Shown: piece after piece, positions 1 to 7,564 of the stretch
How positions within the stretch are numbered: the stretch's first letter is position 1
Layout of the letters: each line of letters opens with the position of its first letter
NCBI RefSeq assembly: GCF_937941905.1
Contig: NZ_CALDGS010000140.1
Span: 1-35,991 of the forward strand
Reading direction: 5' to 3'
Source of the DNA: an uncultured Mycolicibacterium sp.
GTDB taxonomy: Bacteria > Actinomycetota > Actinomycetes > Mycobacteriales > Mycobacteriaceae
DNA: 35,991 bases
Made by a program: the position numbers and the translations under genes
Notes under the pieces: model-generated
Databases searched by the model: none
Told to the model about the DNA's origin: nothing
Seen by the model: only the letters and a program-made list of their open reading frames with translations

Positions 1-17
1 CCCGGGCCGGACTGTCG

Positions 18-512
18 GTGCGGCCGATGATCGTCACGCTCATCGGCTATCTCGTGCTCATCGACGGTTTCCTGAACAGCCTGGGCTGGGCGCTGGACCT
101 GATCGGCAACCACACGCTGATCAACCGGGTGCTGATGGTGGGCTGGGGCGCGATGTTCGACGCCGGCTACTTCTGGCACTACAACGAGCTGTGGATCGGC
201 GGGGCGGCCGCGCCCGGAGAGAAGTCCATGGTGTTCGGAATGATCCTGACCGTCTTCGCGATGCGCTGCGCGGCGGCGATCGGGTTCCTGCAGATGAAGC
301 GGTGGGGCCACCAGTGGATGATCGTCACCTGCTGGATGGGCGTGCTGATCTGGTGCCTGTACGTGTTCAACATGACGCTGTACGCCGACGTGCGGTTCGC
401 CGGGGTGATCTTCCCCGTCGTCGGCTGGTGGCTCTACGACATCTTCTACATCACGCCGTTCCTGGCGATTCCCTACCTGCACACCGTCAACCGCGAGATC
501 TTCTCGGACTGA
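18..512 (+). CDS. Hypothetical multi-pass membrane protein, possibly 5'-truncated
   Basis: I do not recognise this family. The protein of up to 164 residues is strongly hydrophobic, with about four likely membrane segments (roughly residues 5-28, 70-93, 99-121 and 127-151). It is rich in Trp and aromatic residues and has a short polar C-terminal tail. The GTG at 18 is followed by an in-frame ATG at 27. The frame is open back to the window edge with no stop, so the true start may lie outside the window. The next gene begins 10 bp after its stop and has a strong Shine-Dalgarno, so the two are probably co-transcribed and may form a small membrane complex. That partnership is inference from spacing only. 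Confidence 0.6.
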   Translation: MRPMIVTLIGYLVLIDGFLNSLGWALDLIGNHTLINRVLMVGWGAMFDAGYFWHYNELWIGGAAAPGEKSMVFGMILTVFAMRCAAAIGFLQMKRWGHQWMIVTCWMGVLIWCLYVFNMTLYADVRFAGVIFPVVGWWLYDIFYITPFLAIPYLHTVNREIFSD

Positions 513-522
513 AGGAGTTTCG

Positions 523-912
523 ATGACCGAGCCGCAGCAGCTGCCGCCCGGGACCACCCCGTACTACGCGCGCATGCACTTGTGGATCAAGCGGGCGGTG
601 TTCGTCTGCCTGGTGGCGCTGGTGATCGAAGGCGCGTTCACGCTGCCGTTCATGGCGGTCTGGTACGGCTACCCGACGCTGTCGCTCACCGAGATCTGCA
701 GCGAGCTGCTCAAGGTGCGCTACTCCGACGACACCCTGGAGTGCCAGGTGCCCTACCCGCCGCTGGGCCCGCCGGAGGGTGTGGAGGGCAAGGACACCGC
801 CCGCGACGAGTGGGGCATCCAGCCGGTGCCGAAGTACGACCGTATCGGCTTCCGCGAACTCGTCCGCATCCACCAGGAGCGGGAGGCGCGCCAGGCCGCC
901 CAGACCCCCTAG
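523..912 (+). CDS. Hypothetical single-pass membrane protein
   Basis: A 129-residue protein I cannot assign to a family. It has a short polar N-terminus, one clear membrane segment at about residues 24-47, and a charged C-terminal domain of about 80 residues containing two Cys and a Pro-rich stretch (about residues 74-86). The C-terminal end is predicted to be helical and is rich in Arg, Glu and Gln. The ATG at 523 follows an AAGGAG Shine-Dalgarno (512-517) with 5 nt spacing, which fixes the start. It lies 10 bp after a multi-pass membrane protein gene and probably acts with it. Its stop faces the convergent 995-1432 gene across a hairpin. Confidence 0.65.
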   Translation: MTEPQQLPPGTTPYYARMHLWIKRAVFVCLVALVIEGAFTLPFMAVWYGYPTLSLTEICSELLKVRYSDDTLECQVPYPPLGPPEGVEGKDTARDEWGIQPVPKYDRIGFRELVRIHQEREARQAAQTP

Positions 913-916
913 CCGG

Positions 917-981
917 GCGCCGAGATCGACGTTCGGGCGGGTTCCTCTCGCACTTTTCCGCCCGTTTGCACCTTTGGGCGC
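917..981. terminator. Imperfect hairpin between convergent genes
   Basis: The 82-bp gap between two convergent genes holds an imperfect inverted repeat. The inner arms CGGGCGG (934-940) and CCGCCCG (958-964) are perfect, around a 17-nt loop with a run of four T. The outer pair GCGCC (917-921) and GGCGC (977-981) also matches. A role as a bidirectional terminator is inferred from its position. Its sequence differs from the other intergenic repeats in this window. Confidence 0.4.
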
Positions 982-994
982 GAGGAGGGGGTGA

Positions 995-1432
995 CTAGGC
1001 CGGGGTGAAGACGCGCTTGAAGCGGTGCAGCGACTCCTGGATCTCGCCCTTGAGCGCCCCGGCGACCAGCATGCCGATCGGGCCGAACAGCGCCGGGCCG
1101 CCGAGATGCACGTCGAACTGCACGTTCGAGCCCTCCTCGGAGGGCCTGATCCTGCCGATCAGCTTGACCTTCACCCCGCCGCGGCCGTCGCCGTTGAGCG
1201 TCATCGACTGCGGCGGCTTGTAGTTCACCACCGTCCAGCGCACCCGGTTGGGCATGCCCATCACCTCGACGATGGACTCCACCACGGTGCCCTTCTCGAT
1301 CGTCTCGGGCAGCGCGGAGCGCCACACCCGGTGGATGGACAGCCACTCCCGGTAGCGGGACAGATCGGACGCGGCCGCCCAGGCATCCTCCGGCGGCAGC
1401 GGAACGTCGACGGAAACGGAAAGCTTCGCCAT
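995..1432 (-). CDS. SRPBCC-fold protein, Rv0910-type putative toxin
   Basis: A 145-residue protein of the START/polyketide-cyclase-like SRPBCC superfamily. It opens with a beta strand (MAKLSVSVDVPLPPEDAW), has a D-L-S-x-Y-x-x-W motif typical of the first helical region, and ends in a long amphipathic helix, which together form a hydrophobic ligand pocket. It matches M. tuberculosis Rv0910 in length and position. Rv0910 was listed as the toxin of a pair with Rv0909. The gene is last in a row ctpE, antitoxin-like gene, this gene, and starts 18 bp after the antitoxin-like stop. The toxin role comes from the M. tuberculosis report. Lipid binding would be an alternative consistent with the fold. 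Confidence 0.8.
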   Translation of the reverse strand: MAKLSVSVDVPLPPEDAWAAASDLSRYREWLSIHRVWRSALPETIEKGTVVESIVEVMGMPNRVRWTVVNYKPPQSMTLNGDGRGGVKVKLIGRIRPSEEGSNVQFDVHLGGPALFGPIGMLVAGALKGEIQESLHRFKRVFTPA

Positions 1433-1450
1433 GTCTCGGGTTGTCCGGGG

Positions 1451-1666
1451 TTACTCGGTCTTGTCCTGGTCCTGCTGTTCGACAGCCTGCTTCTCGACAG
1501 CCTGCTTCTCGACGAAGTCGCGGGCGGCCTCCTGGACCTTGTCCACTTTGTCGGCGAACCTGCCCTGCGTCTTGTCGTCGATCAGGTCACCGGCCTTCTC
1601 GATCGCCTCCGCCGCCTTGTCGGGGTTGTGCGATAGCCAGTCTTTCGCCTTGTCGAGAAAGCCCAT
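1451..1666 (-). CDS. Rv0909/MT0933-type small antitoxin-like protein
   Basis: A 71-residue, highly charged and probably helical protein beginning MGFLDKAKDWL, typical of the MT0933-like antitoxin family to which M. tuberculosis Rv0909 (59 residues) belongs. The core shows the conserved segment around I-E-K-A-G-x-x-I-D-x-K-T-Q-G. The protein is longer than Rv0909 as I remember it because the C-terminal tail carries a tandem EKQAV repeat, encoded by a 15-bp DNA repeat at 1481-1510. The gene starts 10 bp after the ctpE stop and precedes the putative toxin, giving the usual antitoxin-first order. Function is inferred from family and neighbourhood. Confidence 0.75.
   Translation of the reverse strand: MGFLDKAKDWLSHNPDKAAEAIEKAGDLIDDKTQGRFADKVDKVQEAARDFVEKQAVEKQAVEQQDQDKTE
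1481..1510. repeat. 15-bp tandem repeat inside the antitoxin-like gene
   Basis: Two exact copies of GACAGCCTGCTTCTC (1481-1495 and 1496-1510) sit next to a partial copy on the left (1471-1480, 8 of 10 bases matching). In the coding frame they add EKQAV units to the C-terminal tail, so copy number can change without breaking the frame. Confidence 0.8.
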
Positions 1667-1676
1667 GCGTCACACC

Positions 1677-4070
1677 CTACCGCCACAGCCGCCGGTGTTC
1701 GCCCAGCAACCTGCCCTGCACCCACCAGTTGACCTCGATCAAGGCCGCGGCCACCAGGCCGAGGCCCACCGCGCGCAGCGTGACCGGGGCGTTCGTCGGG
1801 TCCAGCAGGAACAGCTGCTGGGTGAACGGCCAGGCGAAGATCACCACGTAGGCCAGCACCGACACCGCCACCAGCGCCACCCGCCACCACTGGTAGGGCC
1901 GGGCCACCACGGCCAGCACCCACACCGCCGCCACCAGCAGCGTGATCAGCGCGGCGGTGGAGGCCTGGGTCTGCTGCTCGGCGGTGGCGTCGCGGCCCTG
2001 GTAGGCCAGCAGGTAGGAGCCGAACGTGGCCAGCCCCACCAGCAGCCCGTTGGGCAGTGCGGCGGTCATCACCCGGCGCACGAACGCCGGCTTGGCCCGC
2101 TCGTTGTTCGGCGCCAGCGACAGGATGAACGCCGGGATGCCGATGGTGAACCAGGCCGCGATGGTGACGTGGATCGGCTGGAACGGGAACAGCAGCGGGT
2201 CGGTGTCGAACACCGCCGACGCCAGCCCGGTCAGCCCGACCAGGATCGCCAGCAGCACCGAGTAGACCGTCTTGGTCAAGAACAGGTTCGAGACCCGCTC
2301 GATGTTGCCGATCACCCGCCGGCCCTCGGCCACCACGTGCGGCAGCGTGGCGAACTTGTTGTCCAGCAGCACGATCTGCGCCACCGCCCGCGACGCCGGG
2401 CTGCCCGAACCCATCGCCACCCCGATGTCGGCGTCCTTGAGCGCCAGCACGTCGTTGACGCCGTCGCCGGTCATCGCGACGGTGTGCCCGCGCGACTGCA
2501 GCGCGTGCACCATGGCCCGCTTCTGGTCCGGCCGCACCCGGCCGAAGGTGGTGCACTCCTCGAGCACCTCGGCCAGCCGCTCGGGCTGCTCCGGCAGTTC
2601 CCGGGCGTCCACCGCATCACCGTGCAGGCCCAGCGAGCCGGCCACCGCCCCCACCGACACCGCGTTGTCGCCGGAGATCACCTTCACCGCGACCTGCTGG
2701 GAGGCGAAGTAGTCCAGGGTGTCGCGGGCGTCCGGGCGGATCCGCTGCTCGAGCACCACCAGCGCCATCGGGGTGACGGTGCCCGGGGCGGCGGCGTCGT
2801 CGACCGACCGGTCCGAGGATCCCAGCAGCAGCACCCGCAGCCCCTGCGCGCCGATCCGTTCGGCCTGCTCGGCGACCGGCGAACCGGGCGCCAGCAGCAC
2901 GTCCGGCGCGCCGATCACCCAGTTGCCGTGCTCGCCGTAGGACACCCCGCTCCACTTGGTCGCCGACTTGAACGGCGCCACCGCGGTGGCCGTCCAGCCC
3001 GGCGGCAGCTTGTAGGCCTCGGCGATGGCCTGCATGCTGGCGTTCGGCCGCGGGTCGTCGGCGGCCAGCTGCGCCAGCACCTCGGCCACCCGCGCCTGGT
3101 CCACCTCGGGCCCGCACGCCAGCACGTCGGCCACCCGCATGCCGTTCTCGGTGAGCGTGCCGGTCTTGTCCGCGCACACCACGTCCACCCGGGCCAGGCC
3201 CTCGATCGCGGGCAGCTCGTTGACCAGGCACTTGCGCCGCCCCAGCCGGATCACCCCGACCGCGAACGCGATCGAGGTCATCAGCACCAGACCCTCGGGC
3301 ACCATCGGCACCAGCGCGCCGACCATGGCCAGCACCGCGCGGCGCCAGTCCGCCCCGGTGGTGAACAGCTGGGTGTAGATGGTCACCAGCCCGGCCGGGA
3401 TGAGCAGGTAGGTGATGAACTGCAGGATCCGGTTGATGCCGTTGCGCAGCTCGGAGCGGACCAGGGTGAACTTGCTGGCCTCCTCGGCCAGCCGGGCGGC
3501 GTAGGCCTCCCGGCCCACCTTGGTGGCGCGGTAGGCGCCGGAGCCGGCGACCACGAAGCTGCCCGACATCACCGGGTCGCCGGGGTGCTTGGCGATCGGG
3601 TCGGCCTCACCGGTCAGCAGCGACTCGTCGACCTCGAGGTTGGCGGCCTCGACCACCTCGCCGTCGACGACGATCTGGTCGCCGGGGCCGAGCTCGATGA
3701 TGTCGTCGAGCACCACCTCGCTGGGCGCGACCGCGCGGGTGCCGGACTGGCGGCGCACCACCGGCTTGGCCTGCCCGACGATGGCCAGCTGGTCCAGGGT
3801 GCGCTTGGCGCGCAGCTCCTGGATGATGCCGATCGCGCTGTTGGCGATGATGAGCAGCCCGAACGCGCCGTTGATCAGCGACCCGGTGGACAGCACGATG
3901 ACGAACAGCACCCCGAGGATCGCGTTGATCCGGGTGAAGACGTTGGCCCGGATGATCTCCCCGGTGGTGCGGGCGGCCCGGGTCGGGACGTCGTTGGTCT
4001 TGCCCTCGGCGACCCGGGCGGCGACCTCGGCGTCGGACAGCCCGGTCACGGCGGTGACGGCCCGGCTCAC
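1677..4070 (-). CDS. ctpE: P-type cation-transporting ATPase CtpE
   Basis: A 797-residue P-type ATPase of the plasma membrane, matching the length of M. tuberculosis CtpE (Rv0908). The actuator-domain motif T-G-E-A (153-156) replaces the common TGES. The phosphorylation motif DKTGTLT is at 301-307, and the hinge motif TGDGVND comes later. The fourth membrane segment carries P-x-V-P-E-G-L (residues 255-261), the kind of ion-site sequence seen in Ca2+/Mg2+ pumps. About four membrane segments precede the catalytic loop and six follow it. CtpE of M. smegmatis has been reported to take part in calcium uptake, so calcium is the best substrate guess. The GTG start overlaps the stop of the upstream lipoprotein gene (GTGA), indicating translational coupling. 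Confidence 0.93.
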   Translation of the reverse strand: MSRAVTAVTGLSDAEVAARVAEGKTNDVPTRAARTTGEIIRANVFTRINAILGVLFVIVLSTGSLINGAFGLLIIANSAIGIIQELRAKRTLDQLAIVGQAKPVVRRQSGTRAVAPSEVVLDDIIELGPGDQIVVDGEVVEAANLEVDESLLTGEADPIAKHPGDPVMSGSFVVAGSGAYRATKVGREAYAARLAEEASKFTLVRSELRNGINRILQFITYLLIPAGLVTIYTQLFTTGADWRRAVLAMVGALVPMVPEGLVLMTSIAFAVGVIRLGRRKCLVNELPAIEGLARVDVVCADKTGTLTENGMRVADVLACGPEVDQARVAEVLAQLAADDPRPNASMQAIAEAYKLPPGWTATAVAPFKSATKWSGVSYGEHGNWVIGAPDVLLAPGSPVAEQAERIGAQGLRVLLLGSSDRSVDDAAAPGTVTPMALVVLEQRIRPDARDTLDYFASQQVAVKVISGDNAVSVGAVAGSLGLHGDAVDARELPEQPERLAEVLEECTTFGRVRPDQKRAMVHALQSRGHTVAMTGDGVNDVLALKDADIGVAMGSGSPASRAVAQIVLLDNKFATLPHVVAEGRRVIGNIERVSNLFLTKTVYSVLLAILVGLTGLASAVFDTDPLLFPFQPIHVTIAAWFTIGIPAFILSLAPNNERAKPAFVRRVMTAALPNGLLVGLATFGSYLLAYQGRDATAEQQTQASTAALITLLVAAVWVLAVVARPYQWWRVALVAVSVLAYVVIFAWPFTQQLFLLDPTNAPVTLRAVGLGLVAAALIEVNWWVQGRLLGEHRRLWR

Positions 4071-5659
4071 CGGACGAAGCCCCCGTCGTGAATCGCGTCG
4101 AAGTACTCCAGGGTGAGCCGGTCACCGTCGAAGACCGCCTTCGACACGGTGCCCGGCGGGGCGTTCTCGGTGAGCAGGGTGAAGGTGAACACGTTGCCGT
4201 CCCAGTGCCTCAGAGGAAACGTCGCGTCGGGCCCGAGGGCCAGTTGCAGCCCGTCGGCGGTCTCGGTGACCCGGGCCGGGCCCCAATAGTCGTTACGGTA
4301 GTCGCCCACGTATCCGGCGAGCGGCCCGGGCGGGGCGGGGTGGGCCGGCGGGGCGGCCCCGACCAGCTCGCCGAGCGGGCGTTCCAGCTCGGCCATCACC
4401 CCGCGGTACAGCTCGTACCAGTCCTGGCGGATCTCGCCGAACTGCACCAGGTCGACGAACTGCGCGGTGAGCGCCTCGGCCACCCCGCTGGGGGTGGCGT
4501 TGGTCAGCGCGACGATGCCGACGTCGGCCGACGGCAGGAGCGCGACGTTGGCACCGGCGCCGAGTTCGAACGCCCCGGAGTGGCCGAGCTCCACCCGCGA
4601 CGCGGCGGTGGTGGTCACGTTGAACCCGTAGCCGTAGAACCCGGACCGCATGGCCGGTTCGGTGGCGCGCGCCGACACGCTCTGCGGGGTGAGCGCCGGC
4701 AGCAGCGCCTGCGCGTCGACGATACGGCGGCCGTCGACCTCGCCCCCGCCCAGCACCAGCGCCATCCAGCGGGCCAGGTCCGCGACCGAGGAGCTCACCC
4801 CGGCGGCCGGGGACTGCGCGTCCGGGTCGCGCGGCCGGTCCAGCGGCTGGTAGCGGCCGTCGATGTGCAGGTGCCCGACGGCGCGGTCGGGCGCGGCGAG
4901 GTAGTCGGCGAACCGCGAGCTGGTGGCGGTCATGCCCAGCGGGCGGTAGAGCACCTGCGCGGAGAGCTCCTCCCAGGGCCGGCCGGCCGCGGCGGCCACC
5001 GCCTCGGCCGCGGCGGTGAGCCCGAAGTTGGTGTAGGCGTACGAGGTCCGGAACGGCTCCAGCGGCAGCAGGCGCAGCCGGGTGAGCACCTCGCGCCGGT
5101 CGTAGCCGAGGTCCTCGAGCGCGTCGCCGGCGTGGTCGGGCAGCCCGGAGCGGTGGGCGTACAGGTCGCCGACGGTGACCATGCGGGTGACCACCGGATC
5201 GGACAGCGCGAACCAGGGCAGGTGCCGCACCACCGGGGTGTCCCAGTCGACGACGCCGGCGCCGACCTGCTGGGCGACCACGGTCGCGCCGATCGGCTTG
5301 GACAGCGAGGCCAGCTGGAACACCGTGTCCGGCCCGACCGGGGCGCCGGTGCGCACGTCGGCCACCCCGAATCCCTTGGCGTACACCGTCCGTCCGCCGT
5401 GCACCACGGCGACGGCCAGGCCCGGGATGCCGGAGCGGCGCATCAGGTCCTCGGCGAGTTCGTCGAGCCGTTCGACCGCGCGCTGCATCGCGTGCTCGGG
5501 CAGGTCGACCGCGGCCTGCAGCGGTGGGAGCGGCGGAGGCTGCCGCGGGCCGTCGGCCGGGGGTGCGCCGGCGCATCCGGCGACCGCGAGCACGGCGGCC
5601 ATGCCAACCAGGCTGACGAACCGGCGGGCGAACCGGCGGGCGGACGGCGGAGGACGCAC
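4067..5659 (-). CDS. Beta-lactamase-fold serine hydrolase lipoprotein (Rv0907-like)
   Basis: A 530-residue class C beta-lactamase/penicillin-binding-fold hydrolase. The N-terminus is a lipoprotein signal: Arg-rich start, hydrophobic core and lipobox L-A-V-A-G-C with the lipidated Cys at 29. A Pro-rich linker then leads to the catalytic domain. Catalytic motifs are visible: S-L-S-K (Ser118, Lys121), Y-T-N near residue 210, and H-S-G near residue 365 in place of K-T-G. About 110 residues follow as a beta-rich C-terminal domain. Length and position match M. tuberculosis Rv0907. The substrate cannot be told; peptide or ester hydrolysis at the cell envelope is more likely than drug resistance. The GTG at 5659 lies 6 nt after a TAGCGT hexamer, consistent with a leaderless internal transcript. 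Confidence 0.88.
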   Translation of the reverse strand: MRPPPSARRFARRFVSLVGMAAVLAVAGCAGAPPADGPRQPPPLPPLQAAVDLPEHAMQRAVERLDELAEDLMRRSGIPGLAVAVVHGGRTVYAKGFGVADVRTGAPVGPDTVFQLASLSKPIGATVVAQQVGAGVVDWDTPVVRHLPWFALSDPVVTRMVTVGDLYAHRSGLPDHAGDALEDLGYDRREVLTRLRLLPLEPFRTSYAYTNFGLTAAAEAVAAAAGRPWEELSAQVLYRPLGMTATSSRFADYLAAPDRAVGHLHIDGRYQPLDRPRDPDAQSPAAGVSSSVADLARWMALVLGGGEVDGRRIVDAQALLPALTPQSVSARATEPAMRSGFYGYGFNVTTTAASRVELGHSGAFELGAGANVALLPSADVGIVALTNATPSGVAEALTAQFVDLVQFGEIRQDWYELYRGVMAELERPLGELVGAAPPAHPAPPGPLAGYVGDYRNDYWGPARVTETADGLQLALGPDATFPLRHWDGNVFTFTLLTENAPPGTVSKAVFDGDRLTLEYFDAIHDGGFVR

Positions 5660-5663
5660 GCCT

Positions 5664-5677
5664 GCACGCTAGCGTGC
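5664..5677 (-). promoter_or_regulatory. Perfect 14-bp palindrome with -10-like hexamer
   Basis: GCACGCTAGCGTGC is a perfect palindrome in the 20-bp gap between the MBL gene stop and the lipoprotein start. On the minus strand it contains TAGCGT (5671 to 5666), which fits the mycobacterial -10 pattern TANNNT and ends 6 nt before the GTG at 5659. It could be an internal promoter, an operator, or both. No -35 element was recognised. Confidence 0.4.
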
Positions 5678-5679
5678 CG

Positions 5680-6807
5680 TCAGCCCCGCCACCACGGATC
5701 GCGCCCCAGCGCGTCGGGGTCCGGCGGGTCCGGCCGGTCCGGTGTCACCCGCTCGCCGGGCCGCGGCACCGCCACCGGCACCCCGGCCGGGTCGGCGGCG
5801 CGCAGCAACCGCTCCACCGGCTCGGCCCACGGGTGCGGTGCCAGCCGGAAGGTGGCCCAGTGGATCGGCACCAGCAGCCCCGCCTCGGTGATGTCGCGGT
5901 GCGCGCGCACCGCCTCCTCCGGGTTCATGTGGATGTCCGGCCACGCCGGGTGGTAGGCGCCGACCGGCATCAGGGTCAGGTCGAACGGGCCGTGCCCGGC
6001 GCCGATCTCGGTGAACGCCCGGGTGTAGCCGGTGTCGCCGCCGAAGAACGCGCGATGCCGCGGCCCGGCGATCACCCAGGACGCCCACAGCGTGGTGTTG
6101 CGGCGCAGCAGCCGGCCGGAGAAGTGCCGGGCCGGGGTGCAGGTGAGGGTGAGCTCGCCGACGCGGTGGCTGTCGTGCCAGTCCAGCTCGACGATGCGCT
6201 CGGCGGGCACGCCCCAGCGGCGCAGGTGCGCCCCGATCCCCAGCGGCACGCAGAACGGCGCGCGCTGGGTGCGCACCAGCCCGCGCACCGTGTCGAGGTC
6301 GAGGTGGTCGTAGTGGTCGTGGCTGATCACCACCGCGTCCAGGGCGGGCAGCGCGGTCAGCGGGGCGGGCGGGTCGTGCAGCCGGCGCGGGCCGACCAGC
6401 CGCGACGGCGAGCAGCGCTCGCTGAACACCGGGTCGGTGAGCACCCGGTAGCCGTCGAGCTCCACCAGCACGGTGGAGTGCCCGAACCAGACCGCCGCGG
6501 CGTCGGCGGCCGGGCCGGCCGGCGGCGCCACCAGCGGGATGTCGAAGGCCGGCCGGCCGGCGTGCCGGGTGCCGAAGAACTCCCGCAACAGCACCCAGCC
6601 CTGCTGACGGTCGAGCTCGAGCACCGACGCCGGCTCGGCGTTGACGAACACCCCGTCGCGGAAGTTCGGCGAACGCCGCGCCACCGGGGCGATGGCCCGC
6701 GGCGGCGCCCCGACCGCGGTCGGCACCCCGCGCAGCGCGCGGGCCAGCCAGCCGCCGCCGACGAGCCCGGCCAGGCCGGCGGCGCGGCGCGCCACCCGCG
6801 CGTTCAC
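5680..6807 (-). CDS. MBL-fold metallo-hydrolase (Rv0906-like, UlaG/NAPE-PLD type)
   Basis: A 375-residue metallo-beta-lactamase-fold hydrolase. The metal-binding signature H-D-H-Y-D-H-L-D is at residues 163-170. It is preceded by a W-F-G-H-S-T strand and followed by further likely ligands in G-G-D-T-G-Y and P-I-H-W-A-T-F. This layout is that of the UlaG/NAPE-phospholipase-D-like branch, whose members cut phosphodiester or lactone bonds, and it fits M. tuberculosis Rv0906. About 50 N-terminal residues are hydrophobic and Arg-rich, and may be a membrane anchor or an uncleaved signal. The GTG start is 4 bp after the echA6 stop and the stop is 20 bp before the lipoprotein gene, so it lies inside the minus-strand array. 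The physiological substrate is unknown. Confidence 0.88.
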   Translation of the reverse strand: MNARVARRAAGLAGLVGGGWLARALRGVPTAVGAPPRAIAPVARRSPNFRDGVFVNAEPASVLELDRQQGWVLLREFFGTRHAGRPAFDIPLVAPPAGPAADAAAVWFGHSTVLVELDGYRVLTDPVFSERCSPSRLVGPRRLHDPPAPLTALPALDAVVISHDHYDHLDLDTVRGLVRTQRAPFCVPLGIGAHLRRWGVPAERIVELDWHDSHRVGELTLTCTPARHFSGRLLRRNTTLWASWVIAGPRHRAFFGGDTGYTRAFTEIGAGHGPFDLTLMPVGAYHPAWPDIHMNPEEAVRAHRDITEAGLLVPIHWATFRLAPHPWAEPVERLLRAADPAGVPVAVPRPGERVTPDRPDPPDPDALGRDPWWRG

Positions 6808-6811
6808 ACCC

Positions 6812-7546
6812 CTACTCCCCCTTGAACACCGGCGCGCGCTTCTCCAGGCGCGCCACCTGCGCCTCGATCACGTCCTTGCTCTTCCAGGCCCGGTCGAACA
6901 GCTCCCGGTGCAGCTCCCGCGGCTCCTCGTAGGCGCCGTCGTCGTTGAGCACCCGCTTGCTGTGCTGCAGCGACAGCGGGGCCAGCCCGGCGATCTCGGC
7001 CGCCCAGGCCTGCGCGTCGGCCAGGGTGCCGATCCGGTTGGCCATCCCGGTCTGCAGCGCGGTCTGCGCGTCCAGCTTCTCGGCGGCCAGCAGCATGCCC
7101 CGCGCCCGGCCGTGCCCGACCAGCGAGGACAACCGACGGATGCTCCAGTTGTCAAGCGCCAGGCCGTACTTGGCAACCGGGAACTGGAAGAACGCCTCCG
7201 GCGCGACGACCCGCAGGTCGCAGATCATGGCCAGCTGCACCCCGGCGCCGATGGCCGGCCCGTTCACCGCGGCGATCACCGGCAACGGCACCGCGTCGAT
7301 GGCCTTGTTCAGCGCGGTTGCCTTGTCCGGGAACTCGGCGGCGAACACGTCGCCGGACAGGTCCGCCCCGGCGCAGAACACCGTGCCCTGCCCGGTGAGG
7401 ACGATCGCCCGCACGCCCTCCTCGGCGGCCGCGGACTGCACCGCCTCCCGCAGCGTGTCGACCAGCTCGGTGTTCAGGGCGTTGCGCCGCTCCGGACGCT
7501 GCAGCTCCAGGGTGATCACGGAACCTTCGCGGGTGACACCAATCAT
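6812..7546 (-). CDS. echA6: Crotonase-fold acyl-CoA-binding protein EchA6
   Basis: A 244-residue crotonase-family protein. It has the acyl-CoA pocket motif C-A-G-A-D-L-S-G, the oxyanion segment N-G-P-A-I-G-A-G, and the block LALDNWSIRRLSSLVGHGRA, which is highly typical of M. tuberculosis EchA6 (243 residues). At the first catalytic Glu position of true hydratases (G-x-E-L-A-M) it has Gln, and the second Glu region is also changed. This agrees with the report that EchA6 is non-catalytic and delivers fatty acyl-CoA to FAS-II for mycolic acid synthesis. A GTG at 7555 is also in frame. The ATG at 7546 is preferred because AAGGTGG lies 5-6 nt upstream and because the known EchA6 begins MIG. It starts 18 bp after the debranching enzyme gene. 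Confidence 0.93.
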   Translation of the reverse strand: MIGVTREGSVITLELQRPERRNALNTELVDTLREAVQSAAAEEGVRAIVLTGQGTVFCAGADLSGDVFAAEFPDKATALNKAIDAVPLPVIAAVNGPAIGAGVQLAMICDLRVVAPEAFFQFPVAKYGLALDNWSIRRLSSLVGHGRARGMLLAAEKLDAQTALQTGMANRIGTLADAQAWAAEIAGLAPLSLQHSKRVLNDDGAYEEPRELHRELFDRAWKSKDVIEAQVARLEKRAPVFKGE

Positions 7547-7564
7547 GGGCGCCACCTTATGCGA

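Noticed and set aside
1431..4091. 886-codon open frame on the plus strand opposite ctpE
   Set aside because: It is a shadow of ctpE. Its product is an Arg/His/Gln/Gly-rich low-complexity sequence typical of antisense frames in high-GC DNA. The same applies to the long plus-strand frames at 4088-5956, 5674-6825, 6641-9790, 12639-14768, 15232-17058, 17046-18965 and 18992-20815.
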